NCBI RefSeq assembly: GCF_031764535.1
Contig: NZ_CP134499.1
Location: forward strand, 2,790,001 to 2,854,000
Reading direction: 5' to 3'
Origin: Pseudomonas sp. SG20056
GTDB lineage: Bacteria; Pseudomonadota; Gammaproteobacteria; Pseudomonadales; Pseudomonadaceae
Length of the DNA: 64,000 nucleotides
Shown: one piece after another, positions 21,655 through 31,194 of the stretch
Position numbering within the stretch: position 1 is the first letter of the stretch
Layout: the number at the start of each line of letters is the position of its first letter
The notes under the pieces: generated by a model
The model's input: only the letters and a program-made list of their open reading frames with translations
Database searches by the model: none
Told to the model about the DNA's origin: nothing
Position numbers and translations under genes: made by a program

Positions 21655-23802
21655 TTAACCGAAAAACTTCTGGCCCTTAGCGGCCATTTCGCGAAGCTTG
21701 GCAGTCGGGGTGTACAGCGCGCCCAGCTCGGCATATTTGTCGGCCAGGGCAACGAACTCGGCTACACCGATGGTATCGATGTAACGCAGTGCACCACCGC
21801 GGAACGGAGGGAAGCCGATGCCGTAGATCAGGCCCATATCGGCCTCAGCTGCGGTATCAACGATGCCGTCTTCCAGGCAACGCACGGTTTCCATGCACAG
21901 AGGAATCATCATGAAGTTGATGATGTCTTCATCAGTCACTTCACGCTGCTCGGTCACGATGGACTTCAGCAGGTCGTAGGCAACCGGATCGGAAACCTTC
22001 TTCGGCTTGCCGCGCTTGTCAGTCTCGTAGGCGTAGAAGCCCTTGCCGTTCTTCTGACCCAGACGATCCGCTTCGTACATCACGTCAACCGCAGTACGGC
22101 CTTCAACCGCCATGCGATCCGGGAAGCCTTCAGCCATTACGTCACGGCCGTGGTGACCGGTGTCGATACCGACCACATCTGACAGGTACGCCGGGCCCAT
22201 CGGCCAGCCGAACTTCTCCATGACCTTGTCGATACGCACGAAGTCCACACCGAAACCGAGCAGCTTGGAGAAGCCGCCGAAGTACGGGAACAGCACGCGG
22301 TTAACCAGGAAGCCTGGGCAGTCGTTGACCACAACCGGGGTCTTGCCCATTTTCTTGGCGTAGGCAACGGTGGTCGCCACGGCTACGTCGCTGGACTTCT
22401 CGCCACGAATCACTTCAACCAGCGGCATCATGTGCACAGGGTTGAAGAAGTGCATACCGACGAAATTTTCCGGACGCTTGAGGGCCTTGGCCAGCAAGTT
22501 GATGGAAATGGTCGAGGTATTCGACGCGAGGATGGCGTCTTCTTTAACCACGCCTTCCACTTCAGCCAGCACGATCTGCTTGACCTTCGGGTTCTCGACC
22601 ACGGCTTCGACAACGATGTCGACAGCGCCGAAGTCGCCGTAGGACATGGTCGGACGAATGGCAGTAAGGGCTTCAGCCATCTTCGCTGGGGTCATACGAC
22701 CTTTGGCAACGCGACCGCCGAGCAGCTTGGACGCCTCGGCCAGACCCATCTGGATACCCTCTTCACGGATATCCTTCATCAGGATCGGGGTGCCCTTGGA
22801 AGCGGACTGGTAGGCGATACCGCCACCCATGATACCGGCACCGAGTACGGCAGCCAGTTTCACGTCCTTGGCGATTTCGTCGTGCTGCTTGGCTTTCTTC
22901 TTCAGATCCTGATCGTTGAGGAACAGGCCGATCAGGCTGGCAGCAACCGGGGTTTTAGCCAGCTTGACGAAGCCAGCAGCTTCCACTTCCAGCGCTTTAT
23001 CGCGACCGAAGTTGGCGGCTTTCTGAATGGTTTTGATCGCTTCAACCGGCGCCGGATAGTTCGGGCCAGCCTGACCTGCAACGAAACCTTTGGCGGTTTC
23101 AAAGCACATCATCTGCTCGATTGCGTTGAGCTTGAGCTTTTCCAGCTTCGGCTGACGCTTGGCCTTGTAGTCCAGCTCGCCAGAGATGGCGCGCTTGATC
23201 AGGTCCAGGGCAGCGGCTTGCAGCTTGTCAGCGGCAACCACGGCATCCACTGCACCCATTTTCAGGGCGTCAGCCGCTTTGTTTTCTTTACCACCAGCAA
23301 TCCACTCAACGGCGTTATCGGTACCGATAACCCGTGGCAGACGCACAGTACCGCCGAAGCCTGGGTAGATACCCAGCTTGACTTCTGGCAGGCCAACCTT
23401 GGCGCTTTCAGCCATGACGCGGTAATCCGCGGCCAGGCACATCTCAAAACCACCGCCCAGGGCGATGCCATTGATCGCGACAACAGTCGGAACATTGAGG
23501 TCTTCAAAATCACTGAAGATCTTGTTGGCTTCGAGGTTGCCAGCCACCAGTTCTTCGTCTGGCAACTTGAAGTTGTCGACGAACTCGGTGATGTCGGCGC
23601 CGACGATAAATACGTCTTTGCCACTGGTGACAATCACGCCCTTGATCGAACCATCGGCCTTGATCGCATCAACGGATTGACGCAGTTCATTGAGGGTAAG
23701 ACGGTTGAATTTGTTGACGGATTCACCCTTGAGGTCGAATTTCAATTCGACGATGCCACTCTCAAGAGCCTTAACCGTGATGGCTTTACCTTCGTAAATC
23801 AT
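21655..23802 (-). CDS. fadB: Fatty-acid oxidation complex alpha subunit
   Basis: A 715-residue multifunctional enzyme with enoyl-CoA hydratase/isomerase and 3-hydroxyacyl-CoA dehydrogenase activities. The N-terminal crotonase domain has the oxyanion region around A-L-G-G-G-F-E-M near residue 110. The NAD-binding motif G-A-G-I-M-G-G-G near residue 320 opens the dehydrogenase part. The start [16 protein letters not shown] at 23802 is family-typical, although the frame runs upstream to 23955. The gene leads a two-gene operon with fadA. Confidence 0.97.
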   Translation of the reverse strand: MIYEGKAITVKALESGIVELKFDLKGESVNKFNRLTLNELRQSVDAIKADGSIKGVIVTSGKDVFIVGADITEFVDNFKLPDEELVAGNLEANKIFSDFEDLNVPTVVAINGIALGGGFEMCLAADYRVMAESAKVGLPEVKLGIYPGFGGTVRLPRVIGTDNAVEWIAGGKENKAADALKMGAVDAVVAADKLQAAALDLIKRAISGELDYKAKRQPKLEKLKLNAIEQMMCFETAKGFVAGQAGPNYPAPVEAIKTIQKAANFGRDKALEVEAAGFVKLAKTPVAASLIGLFLNDQDLKKKAKQHDEIAKDVKLAAVLGAGIMGGGIAYQSASKGTPILMKDIREEGIQMGLAEASKLLGGRVAKGRMTPAKMAEALTAIRPTMSYGDFGAVDIVVEAVVENPKVKQIVLAEVEGVVKEDAILASNTSTISINLLAKALKRPENFVGMHFFNPVHMMPLVEVIRGEKSSDVAVATTVAYAKKMGKTPVVVNDCPGFLVNRVLFPYFGGFSKLLGFGVDFVRIDKVMEKFGWPMGPAYLSDVVGIDTGHHGRDVMAEGFPDRMAVEGRTAVDVMYEADRLGQKNGKGFYAYETDKRGKPKKVSDPVAYDLLKSIVTEQREVTDEDIINFMMIPLCMETVRCLEDGIVDTAAEADMGLIYGIGFPPFRGGALRYIDTIGVAEFVALADKYAELGALYTPTAKLREMAAKGQKFFG

Positions 23803-23932
23803 CAACTGATCTCCACGGTATGGAAGCTGAACAGTACACATCGGAGCCAACCAGCAAGCTACTCCACGGCATAGCCGTCTCAGAGTAGCCCCAATCAGCC
23901 TGGCACACCCACCGACGCGATAATCGGGCTGT

Positions 23933-23954
23933 AAAGGCGGTGCCTTTGAAGGCA
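23933..23954. repeat. Two overlapping, mutually exclusive inverted repeats
   Basis: AAAGGC-GGT-GCCTTT (23933-23947) and TGCCTT-TG-AAGGCA (23941-23954) share the TGCCTT segment. They lie just downstream of the PsrA-like site on the fadB side, so they would be in the fadB leader or operator zone. Confidence 0.55.
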
Positions 23955-23963
23955 AACGCTCAA

Positions 23964-23992
23964 TTCATACGCCCGTTTGATTTGGGTGTGCA
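23964..23992 (-). promoter_or_regulatory. Weak candidate promoter of fadBA
   Basis: On the minus strand TGCACA (23987-23992), a 17-base spacer and TATGAA (23964-23969), each matching the consensus at four of six bases. The PsrA-like site overlaps the spacer and -10, and the GTGTGCACAC palindrome covers the -35. Confidence 0.35.
23966..23979. promoter_or_regulatory. PsrA-like operator upstream of fadB
   Basis: CATAC-GCCC-GTTTG matches (C/G)AAAC-N4-GTTT(G/C) with one mismatch. It lies 164 bases before the fadB ATG. PsrA control of fadBA is established in P. aeruginosa. Confidence 0.6.
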
Positions 23993-24283
23993 CACCTTCA
24001 AGGAAAAGCCCCTACTTGTCAATTAGCCTGTTGTGACTGCAAAGGCGTACAAAAAATTACGTTCAGGCTTACGCAGGCGTGCAGATCACTCTGCAGCGAA
24101 CAGGCAGCCATCCGCAGCGATTTACGTTTACTTCGCCAACTCTGCAAACAGAAGTGTGATCCAGCGCATACCTAGCAAAATGATTTGGCTGCAGGTACAG
24201 TCGTCTCAATACGGCCGTTTTAGACCGCCCGTAGCCAAAACAAAAACAATTAGAGCCCAATCAAGGGCGCACGGAGTTTCCCC

Positions 24284-25102
24284 ATGTCGAGCCGCATGCT
24301 TGCCATTGTTTTGAGCACCCTGCTCGCAATTACCCTCCCCCTATTCAGCGCCACAACCCAGGCCGCAGACGCCGCAACCAGCCTGCTGAAACTGCACCAG
24401 CTACGCCTGGCCGCACAAAAGTCTCTGGGCGACTTCTATATGTTCAACGGCATGGAAGGCGATCAACGCTATGCGCGGATGATCAACGACTCAGTAAGCG
24501 AGGTGAACAGTCATCTGACCGCGCTAACAGACATGCCCGGCGAAGGAGCGAAAGCCCTACGCTCGCAGCTTGATCAGCAATGGAAGGGTTACGAAATCGA
24601 CCTCAACAACCTGATCAACGCTTTGAAGAGCCAGGGCTACACCGACCTGCAGCCGGTAGCCGACCTGGCAGCACGCAACCAGCAACTGATGACCCTGAGC
24701 CAGGAGCTGTATACCAAGATCCAGCAGGAAGGCAGCTACAGTGTGCCCGCTCTGACCCAACGCAGTCGCGAACAGAGCATGTTGATGCAAGGCATTGCCG
24801 TGGATTACGCCTCGCGCAGTGCCTCGGTAGGCGCCACCTTTATGGGCGGCGGCGATGCACGGCCAATCGAGGAGCTGGTCAGTGAGTTCGCCAGCAAGAT
24901 GGCAACACTGGAGAAAGACCCTAAGAACAGCCCGCAGCTCAAGCAGTCCTGGGAAGGGGTCGCCACCAAATGGCGCTATATTGAAAAGTCGCTGATCAAC
25001 TACAACGAGAACAGCGTGCCATTTCTGGTTAACAAGTACTCCAATACCATCATCCAGGGCATTGAACAGATTTCCAGTCAGTACGCGGCCGCCAACCTCT
25101 GA
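24284..25102 (+). CDS. Exported helical protein of unknown function
   Basis: A 272-residue protein with a signal peptide (about residues 1-28, cleavage after T-Q-A-A). The mature part is predicted almost all helical, with long amphipathic stretches. Examples are L-L-K-L-H-Q-L-R-L-A-A-Q-K-S-L-G near residue 35 and R-S-R-E-Q-S-M-L-M-Q-G near 160. It recalls four-helix sensor domains of the PilJ/NarX type, but it has no transmembrane or signalling domain. This is a resemblance, not an assignment. The position fits PA3016. GGAG lies eight bases before the ATG, and a UUCG-loop terminator follows. Confidence 0.7.
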   Translation: MSSRMLAIVLSTLLAITLPLFSATTQAADAATSLLKLHQLRLAAQKSLGDFYMFNGMEGDQRYARMINDSVSEVNSHLTALTDMPGEGAKALRSQLDQQWKGYEIDLNNLINALKSQGYTDLQPVADLAARNQQLMTLSQELYTKIQQEGSYSVPALTQRSREQSMLMQGIAVDYASRSASVGATFMGGGDARPIEELVSEFASKMATLEKDPKNSPQLKQSWEGVATKWRYIEKSLINYNENSVPFLVNKYSNTIIQGIEQISSQYAAANL

Positions 25103-25154
25103 TTGCGACCGCCGCCATCCGCATTCGTTTTACCGGCCTGCCTGGCCGTACTCC

Positions 25155-25186
25155 GGCCCAGTGTTCGCACTGGGCCTTCTTTTATT
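25155..25186 (+). terminator. Intrinsic terminator with UUCG loop
   Basis: GGCCCAGTG, loop TTCG, CACTGGGCC, then TTCTTTTATT. It follows the exported helical protein gene by about 50 bases. Confidence 0.9.
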
Positions 25187-25623
25187 CAGGCTTTGGCCTG
25201 GAGAAACGCGACGATTGCCTCCAACGCTTCGCTAGCACCCCGCTCACCCCAGCACACCGAAAGCATCTGATCGGTCGCCTCGACCTTGAATGCATCCGCC
25301 GGCAAGGCTTGCAACTGCGCCAACAAGGCCTGATCGGCGCAAGGTTCACGCCATTTATTCACCCACTGCCCCGGCTCCATCTGCCAATAGCACCAGCTAT
25401 CAATCTGGCCACGGCGGCGTGCACGGTGGTATTGCGGGCAGGAGTGCGGCGGCTGACGCTGCAGCCAATGCGGCCATTCCTGGCGCGACAACTGCATTGC
25501 CACGCCCATACGCCGCGCCTGCAGACGCACATCCATCTGCCCACGCTGATGGCGCGAGGGCACCAGCCAGGCCAGCGGGCTGAGCAAAAAAGCCAGGAGC
25601 AACAGCAGAAACCAGGGACTCAT
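25186..25623 (-). CDS. Membrane-anchored conserved protein, function unknown
   Basis: A 145-residue protein with one N-terminal hydrophobic segment (about residues 3-21) acting as an uncleaved anchor or signal. A basic region follows (R-A-R-R-R-G near residue 67), then four cysteines in the soluble part (C-P-Q-Y, W-C-Y-W, E-P-C, S-V-C-W-G). I do not recognise the fold; it corresponds in position to PA3017. It is convergent with the exported helical protein and divergent from usp. Confidence 0.7.
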   Translation of the reverse strand: MSPWFLLLLLAFLLSPLAWLVPSRHQRGQMDVRLQARRMGVAMQLSRQEWPHWLQRQPPHSCPQYHRARRRGQIDSWCYWQMEPGQWVNKWREPCADQALLAQLQALPADAFKVEATDQMLSVCWGERGASEALEAIVAFLQAKA

Positions 25624-25710
25624 ATCGTTATCTCACCGGCAAAAGCCTGTCATCAGCGCTCAGGACGGCCATACTTAAGCTATTGATCCACTTGCAAGGA
25701 GAGTTACCCC

Positions 25711-26151
25711 ATGCCCTACCAGCACATTCTGGTCGCCGTCGACCTTACCGAGGAATGCGACCCGGTTATGCACCGCGCGCAGAAACTGGCCGCCAGCAGC
25801 GGGGCCAAATTGTCTGTGGTGCATATTGTCGAGCCTATGGCCATGGCCTTTGGCGGCGACGTACCGATGGACCTGTCGATGCTTCAACAGCAACAGTTCG
25901 ACCAGGCCCGCGAGCGCCTGGACAAGTTTTCCGGCAAGTATCCCGACCTCAGCGCCGAGCATCGTCACTTGGCCTACGGCCAACCTCGCCAGGAAATCCA
26001 CCGCCTGGCCGAAGAGCAGCAATGCGACCTGATCGTTGTCGGCAGCCACGGCCGTCATGGCCTGGCACTGCTGCTGGGCTCAACCGCCAACGACGTGCTA
26101 CACGGCGCCCCCTGCGATGTGCTGGCCGTGCGCCTGAAAAAAGCCGAGTAA
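25711..26151 (+). CDS. Universal stress protein, UspA family
   Basis: A 146-residue single-domain Usp. The N-terminal Y-Q-H-I-L-V-A-V-D-L strand and the C-terminal nucleotide-binding pattern G-S-H-G-R-H-G-L-A-L-L-L-G-S-T-A-N are present. The latter matches G-x2-G-x9-G-S-T-A of the ATP-binding subgroup. Such proteins accumulate in stationary phase or under respiratory stress. A strong AAGGAGAG ribosome site precedes the ATG. It is monocistronic and convergent with the next gene across a perfect hairpin. Confidence 0.93.
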   Translation: MPYQHILVAVDLTEECDPVMHRAQKLAASSGAKLSVVHIVEPMAMAFGGDVPMDLSMLQQQQFDQARERLDKFSGKYPDLSAEHRHLAYGQPRQEIHRLAEEQQCDLIVVGSHGRHGLALLLGSTANDVLHGAPCDVLAVRLKKAE

Positions 26152-26163
26152 CGCGAGCTGCGA

Positions 26164-26189
26164 GTGAATAACGCGACTGCGTTATTCAC
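26164..26189. terminator. Hairpin between convergent genes
   Basis: GTGAATAACGC, loop GACT, GCGTTATTCAC: a perfect 11-base stem. It overlaps the stop codon of the minus-strand gene. It lacks a long T-run, so terminator strength is uncertain. Confidence 0.6.
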
Positions 26190-26868
26190 CGCTATCAGGT
26201 GAACTCATGACCAGTGGGCGAATCTTCTGCAGCTGGGTTTCCAGTGAATAGGTCATGCTCGAGGCCATGGAGAAGAAGGTCAGGAACGCCTTGAGGTTGG
26301 AATCCCCCTCGCAGGTTGCATGAATCCGCTGCCAGAACGCCTGATTGACCAGCTGCAACTGCTGAAACATGCGCACCAGGCCTTTCAGCTCCCAATCCGC
26401 AGCACGCCCTTCGCGCAGATTGAAGTACTGCTGGGTCAAGTACAGCGACACCGTGCGCAGAATGAATTCCTGGCTATTGGCAAACGGCAGATGATGTTGC
26501 GCCATGGGTTTGAGCTTACCCAGCACCGGACAGGCACTGGTGGCCATGATCACCCCGAGCAGCGCACGCAGGCCCTCTTCCAGGCCCACCTGCTTGTTGT
26601 ACTCACGCTCAGGCGTACGCACCCATACAGCCACCTTTTTGAACGCCGGCAAACCCTGGAAATCCTCGATAACCCGGTGCAGATCGACAGCCGCCGGGCA
26701 ATGACTGAAATTGTCCTTGCTCAGTGGGCAGTTGCTGCATTGCTGGTATTCAAGACGCGTCCAGGTCGGTGCGCTTTGCGCAGCCTCTGCCTCGTACACC
26801 CTGTCCAGCTCGATCCTGTAGCTGAACTGATGATTGTCGTCGAGAGTGATGCGGTACTCGATGGCCAT
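26182..26868 (-). CDS. Conserved protein with cysteine cluster, function unknown
   Basis: A 228-residue soluble protein starting M-A-I-E-Y-R-I-T-L-D-D-N; the frame extends eight codons upstream. Cys44-x2-Cys47-x9-Cys57 (in Q-Q-C-S-N-C-P-L and S-H-C-P-A-A), with a further A-C-P near residue 113, suggests a metal or cluster site, but no known signature fits exactly. The C-terminal half is helical. It corresponds in position to PA3018. The gene ends inside the hairpin shared with usp. Confidence 0.72.
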   Translation of the reverse strand: MAIEYRITLDDNHQFSYRIELDRVYEAEAAQSAPTWTRLEYQQCSNCPLSKDNFSHCPAAVDLHRVIEDFQGLPAFKKVAVWVRTPEREYNKQVGLEEGLRALLGVIMATSACPVLGKLKPMAQHHLPFANSQEFILRTVSLYLTQQYFNLREGRAADWELKGLVRMFQQLQLVNQAFWQRIHATCEGDSNLKAFLTFFSMASSMTYSLETQLQKIRPLVMSSPDSGE

Positions 26869-26927
26869 GACTGTCTCCGCCAGAAGGCTCAAAATCCTGT
26901 TTGAGCGCGCTATTTTACGCCTTGGGT

Positions 26928-28850
26928 TTAGCCTTCCAGCTCAGCCCAACGCTCGACCAATTGCTCCAACTCATGCTGCACCGCCTGCAGTTTCGCCAGC
27001 ACTTCGGCAGTCTTCTCCGCAGGCTGCTGATAGAAACTTGGCGAGCCGATCTGTTCCTGCAAACTGGCAACCTGCCCCTCCAGCACATCGATTTGCCCTG
27101 GAATGGCCTCCAGCTCGCGCTGTAGCTTGTAACTGAGTTTTTTCTTGCTCGCCGCCGCTGCCACGACCGCCACAGGCTCCGCCACCACTGGCGTCGGAAC
27201 CACAGCTGAGGCTAGTTCAGGCTTGCCGGCTTTGCTTTCACCCACACCGAGCAGACGCGGCGAACCGCCCTGACGCAGCCAATCCTGATAACCACCGACG
27301 TATTCGCGCACACGACCTTCACCTTCGAATACCAGGGTGCTGGTCACCACGTTGTCGAGGAAAGCCCGGTCATGGCTGACCATCAGCACGGTACCCGGGA
27401 AAGTCAGCAGTACTTCTTCAAGCAACTCCAGGGTTTCCACGTCGAGGTCGTTGGTCGGTTCGTCCAGCACCAGCAGGTTGGCCGGCTTGCTGAACAGCTT
27501 GGCGAGCAAGAGACGTGCCCGCTCGCCCCCGGACAAAGCCTTGACCGGTGTACGTGCACGCTGTGGGCTGAACAGAAAATCGCCCAGGTAGCTCAGTACA
27601 TGACGGTTCTGCCCATCGATCTCGATAAAGTCGCGGCCTTCGGCGACGTTGTCGATCACGGTCTTTTCCAGATCGAGCTGGTGACGCAATTGGTCAAAAT
27701 AAGCCACATCAATGCGTGTGCCTTCGGTCACTTCACCGCTGGTTGGCTGCAAACCGCCGAGCATCAGCTTGAGCAAGGTGGTTTTTCCGGTGCCGTTGGC
27801 GCCAAGCAGACCAATGCGGTCGCCGCGCTGCAGCACCATGGAGAAGTCCTTGATCAGGAACGGCCCACCTGGATGCGCAAAACTGACGTTTTCCAGCACC
27901 ATCACCTGCTTGCCGGATTTCTCGGCGGTTTCCAGCTGGATATTGGCCTTGCCGGTGCGCTCACGGCGCTCGCTGCGCTCTACGCGCAGTGCTTTGAGGG
28001 CGCGCACACGGCCTTCGTTACGGGTGCGGCGGGCCTTGATGCCTTGGCGAATCCACACTTCTTCCTGGGCCAGACGTTTGTCGAACAGCGCGTTGGCCGT
28101 TTCTTCGGCGGCCAAGGTGGCTTCCTTGTGCACCAGGAAGCTGGCGTAGTCGCCGTTCCAATCGATCAGGCCGCCACGGTCCAATTCAAGGATGCGCGTT
28201 GCCAGGTTCTGCAGGAAGGAACGGTCGTGGGTGATAAACAGCACCGCCCCCTGGAAATCGGCCAAGGCTTCTTCCAGCCAGGCAATTGCGCCGATATCCA
28301 AATGGTTGGTGGGCTCGTCGAGCAGCAGCAAATCCGGCTCGGAGACCAGCGCCTGGGCCAGCAGAACGCGACGACGCCAGCCACCGGACAGTTCAGCCAG
28401 GGTCTTGTCGGCCGGCAGTTGCAGGCGGCTCAGGGTGCTGTCGACCAGTTGCTGCAAGCGCCAGCCATCACGAGCCTCAAGGTCCTGCTGCACATGCATC
28501 AGCTTGTCCAGATCGGCTTCGGTGACACAGTTCTGCGCCAAGTGATGATACTGCGCAAGTAACTCACCCACGCCGTCCAGACCTTGGGCGACCACATCAA
28601 ACACGGTGCGATCATCAGCCACCGGCAATTCTTGCGGTAGCTCACCAATTTTCAGCCCGGGTGCACGCCAGACAGCGCCGTCATCGGCCTTCTGATCACC
28701 CTTGACCAGCTTCATCATGCTCGACTTGCCGGTGCCGTTGCGGCCGATGATGCACACCCGCTCGCCACGGGCGATCTGCCAAGACACCTTGTCCAATAGC
28801 GGCATCGCGCCGTAGGCCAGGGAAATATCGGTGAACTTGAGCAGGGTCAT
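26928..28850 (-). CDS. uup: ABC-F family ATPase, Uup-like
   Basis: A 640-residue protein with two ATPase domains and no membrane part. Walker A motifs are G-R-N-G-T-G-K-S near residue 36 and G-A-N-G-T-G-K-T near 350. Signatures are L-S-G-G-W-R-R-R and L-S-G-G-E-R-A-R. A charged coiled-coil tail (from about residue 560) fits Uup rather than EttA. ABC-F proteins act on ribosomes or, for Uup, in suppressing precise transposon excision. The ATG at 28850 (MTLLKFTDISLAYG) is family-typical, though the frame runs to 29030. Confidence 0.92.
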   Translation of the reverse strand: MTLLKFTDISLAYGAMPLLDKVSWQIARGERVCIIGRNGTGKSSMMKLVKGDQKADDGAVWRAPGLKIGELPQELPVADDRTVFDVVAQGLDGVGELLAQYHHLAQNCVTEADLDKLMHVQQDLEARDGWRLQQLVDSTLSRLQLPADKTLAELSGGWRRRVLLAQALVSEPDLLLLDEPTNHLDIGAIAWLEEALADFQGAVLFITHDRSFLQNLATRILELDRGGLIDWNGDYASFLVHKEATLAAEETANALFDKRLAQEEVWIRQGIKARRTRNEGRVRALKALRVERSERRERTGKANIQLETAEKSGKQVMVLENVSFAHPGGPFLIKDFSMVLQRGDRIGLLGANGTGKTTLLKLMLGGLQPTSGEVTEGTRIDVAYFDQLRHQLDLEKTVIDNVAEGRDFIEIDGQNRHVLSYLGDFLFSPQRARTPVKALSGGERARLLLAKLFSKPANLLVLDEPTNDLDVETLELLEEVLLTFPGTVLMVSHDRAFLDNVVTSTLVFEGEGRVREYVGGYQDWLRQGGSPRLLGVGESKAGKPELASAVVPTPVVAEPVAVVAAAASKKKLSYKLQRELEAIPGQIDVLEGQVASLQEQIGSPSFYQQPAEKTAEVLAKLQAVQHELEQLVERWAELEG

Positions 28851-29218
28851 GGCACGCCTCAACAAAAAACGACAGGTGAACGCTGGTAAACCGCGGCCGA
28901 GCAACGGGCTTCGTTGCATCCAGTGCACAGCGGCAACCTGAAACACCCAAAAAATCATCTGCAGCTGCCCACGGCACCCGCAAAACAGGGCGCGCATTCT
29001 AACCGAGAAGCGCATCGACCAAGCAGGCAATTTCAGCAGCAGGCGCGGTAAATTCTGCGCATGCCATCTGCTGCTCGGGCAACAAGCGCTCTAGCACGGA
29101 TGCCAAGGCTCAAATGGCGATTAGTGCGGACAATTACCCGTTGAAACGCTTTGCGCCTTCACCGCCCTTAGGCAAACGACTAAGCTAGAGCCATACGCAC
29201 TATTTGCCTGGAAGTGTC
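28851..29218. other. Intergenic region between uup and slt
   Basis: A 368-base region between divergent genes. An open frame continuous with uup covers the left half but is unlike the family, and I treat it as non-coding. I see no clear promoter pair or strong palindrome. Confidence 0.5.
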
Positions 29219-31144
29219 ATGCGCGGTCCCCTGTTCAGCCTGCTGTCCTGCCTATTGGTTTCCTCCCTGAGCGTCGCTGCGGCGCAAGCGGCCACTCTGA
29301 CGCAACAGCGTCAATACTACGATCAAGCCAAAGCCGCACTAGCCAAGGGCGACAAAGGCCCTTACCAGCGCTATGCCAGTGCGCTACGTGATTACCCGCT
29401 GGAGCCTTACCTGGCGTATGACGAGCTGACCGCCCGACTGAAGTGGGCCAGCAATGACGAAATCGAGAAATTCCTCGCTGAACACGGCGACCTGCCGCAA
29501 ATCAGCTGGATGAAGCTGCGCTGGCTGCGCTGGCTGGCAGAACGCGGTGAATGGAAGACTTTTATCAACTACTACGACCCGGCCCTGAACTTCACTGAGC
29601 TCGACTGCCTGTATGGCCAATACCAGCTGAGCCACGGTATGCGCGCCGAAGGCAATGCCACAGCCGAGAAGCTCTGGCTGGTCGGCAAATCCCAGCCCAA
29701 CGCCTGCGACCCGCTGTTCGCGCTGTGGGCCGCCGAAGGCCAGCTTACTGAACAGAAGCGCTGGCAGCGCGCCAAGCTGGCGGCCGAAGCGCGCAACTAC
29801 GGCCTGGTCACTCACCTGATCAAGAGCATGCCGACCCTGGGCAACCACGGCAAAACCCTGCTGCAGGTTGCACAGAAACCTGAGCTGCTGAAACAGACCT
29901 CACGCTTTACCCAGACCGACCCGGCCATGGCCGATGTAGTTGGCCTGGGCCTACGCCGCCTGGCCCGCCAGGACCCGGAGAGCGCGTTGAAGCTGCTCGA
30001 TGGCTACGCCCAACGGATGAAATTCTCCAGCGAGGAACAGGTCGCCATCGCCCGCGAAATCGGCCTGACCCTGGCCAAACGCTTCGATTCGCGCGCTCTA
30101 CAGGTCATGGCCAAGTACGACCCCGAGCTGCGTGACAACACCGTCAGCGAATGGCGCGCCCGCCTGCTGCTGCGACTGGGCCGCTGGGATGAGGCCAACC
30201 AGCTGACGCGCCGGATGCCTGCTGAACTGGGCAACACCAACCGTTGGCGCTACTGGCAGGCGCGTAGCATGCAATTGGCACAGCCCAATAGTCAGGAACC
30301 CAAAGCGCTGTACCAGGCGCTGGCCAAGGAGCGTGACTTCTACGGCTTTATGGCCGCCGACCAGGTGCAGGCGCCCTATCAGCTGAACAACAAGCCGCTG
30401 GCTCTGAGTCCACAGACCATCCAGAAGGTGCGTAATTCGGCAGCGATTCGCCGTGCCCTGGAGTTCCATGCCCGTGGTCAGGTCGCCGATGGCCGGCGCG
30501 AGTGGTACAACGTCAGCCGCCTGTTCAGCCGTGACGAAATGGTCGCCCAGGCGCGCCTGGCCTATGAGATGGGCTGGTACTTCCCAGCCATCCGCACCAT
30601 CAGTCAGGCGCAGTATTGGGACGATCTGGAGGTGCGCTTCCCCATGGCTCACCGCGAACACCTGGTGCGTGAAGCGAAGAACCGCGATATCCATTCCAGT
30701 TGGGTATTTGCCGTCACCCGCCAGGAAAGTGCCTTTATGGCCGATGCCAAATCCCACGTCGGCGCCATGGGTTTGATGCAGCTGATGCCAGCTACCGCCA
30801 AGGAAACCGCCAAACGCTTTGGCATTCCGCTGTCATCGCCGCAGCTGGCCTATCGCCCGGAAATCAATATCCAGCTGGGCGCGGCCTACCTGAGCCAGAT
30901 CTACGGCCAGTTCAACGGCAACCGTGTGCTCGCCTCCGCCGCCTACAACGCTGGTCCAGGCCGTGTGCGGCAGTGGCTGCGCGGCGCGGATCACCTGTCG
31001 TATGACGTGTGGATCGAGAATATCCCGTTTGATGAAACCCGCCAGTACGTGCAGAACGTGCTGTCCTACTCAGTGATCTACGGTGAGAAGCTCAACGCAC
31101 CGCAGCCACTGGTCGCCTGGCACGAGCGTTACTTCGACCAGTAA
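29219..31144 (+). CDS. slt: Soluble lytic murein transglycosylase Slt70
   Basis: A 641-residue periplasmic enzyme that cleaves peptidoglycan strands with formation of 1,6-anhydromuropeptides, the substrates of the NagZ recycling route also encoded here. A signal peptide spans about residues 1-25. The ring-like helical U and L domains fill the middle. The C-terminal catalytic domain has the glutamate in T-R-Q-E-S-A-F near residue 505 and the G-L-M-Q-L-M-P-A-T motif. The ATG at 29219 has GGAAG five bases upstream and is preferred to the TTG at 29204. Confidence 0.96.
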   Translation: MRGPLFSLLSCLLVSSLSVAAAQAATLTQQRQYYDQAKAALAKGDKGPYQRYASALRDYPLEPYLAYDELTARLKWASNDEIEKFLAEHGDLPQISWMKLRWLRWLAERGEWKTFINYYDPALNFTELDCLYGQYQLSHGMRAEGNATAEKLWLVGKSQPNACDPLFALWAAEGQLTEQKRWQRAKLAAEARNYGLVTHLIKSMPTLGNHGKTLLQVAQKPELLKQTSRFTQTDPAMADVVGLGLRRLARQDPESALKLLDGYAQRMKFSSEEQVAIAREIGLTLAKRFDSRALQVMAKYDPELRDNTVSEWRARLLLRLGRWDEANQLTRRMPAELGNTNRWRYWQARSMQLAQPNSQEPKALYQALAKERDFYGFMAADQVQAPYQLNNKPLALSPQTIQKVRNSAAIRRALEFHARGQVADGRREWYNVSRLFSRDEMVAQARLAYEMGWYFPAIRTISQAQYWDDLEVRFPMAHREHLVREAKNRDIHSSWVFAVTRQESAFMADAKSHVGAMGLMQLMPATAKETAKRFGIPLSSPQLAYRPEINIQLGAAYLSQIYGQFNGNRVLASAAYNAGPGRVRQWLRGADHLSYDVWIENIPFDETRQYVQNVLSYSVIYGEKLNAPQPLVAWHERYFDQ

Positions 31145-31155
31145 CAGCCAAGACA

Positions 31156-31186
31156 GGCACGTTCAACAGCAATTGTTGAGCGTGCC
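31156..31186. terminator. Hairpin between convergent slt and MOSC genes
   Basis: GGCACGTTCAACA, loop GCAAT, TGTTGAGCGTGCC: a 13-base stem with one G-T pair. No T-run is present. Confidence 0.6.
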
Positions 31187-31194
31187 CTACCCGC

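Larger units (their letters stand above)
23803..24283. other. Intergenic region upstream of fadB
   Basis: A 481-base region between divergent genes with no convincing coding frame. On the fadB side it holds overlapping palindromes (23933-23954), a PsrA-like site (23966-23979) and a 12-base perfect palindrome GGTGTGCACACC (23985-23996). The half nearer the plus-strand gene shows no clear promoter. Confidence 0.6.

Noticed and set aside
24017..24022. TTGACA on the minus strand as the fadB -35
   Set aside because: No acceptable -10 follows at 16-18 bases, and the site is over 200 bases from the start codon.
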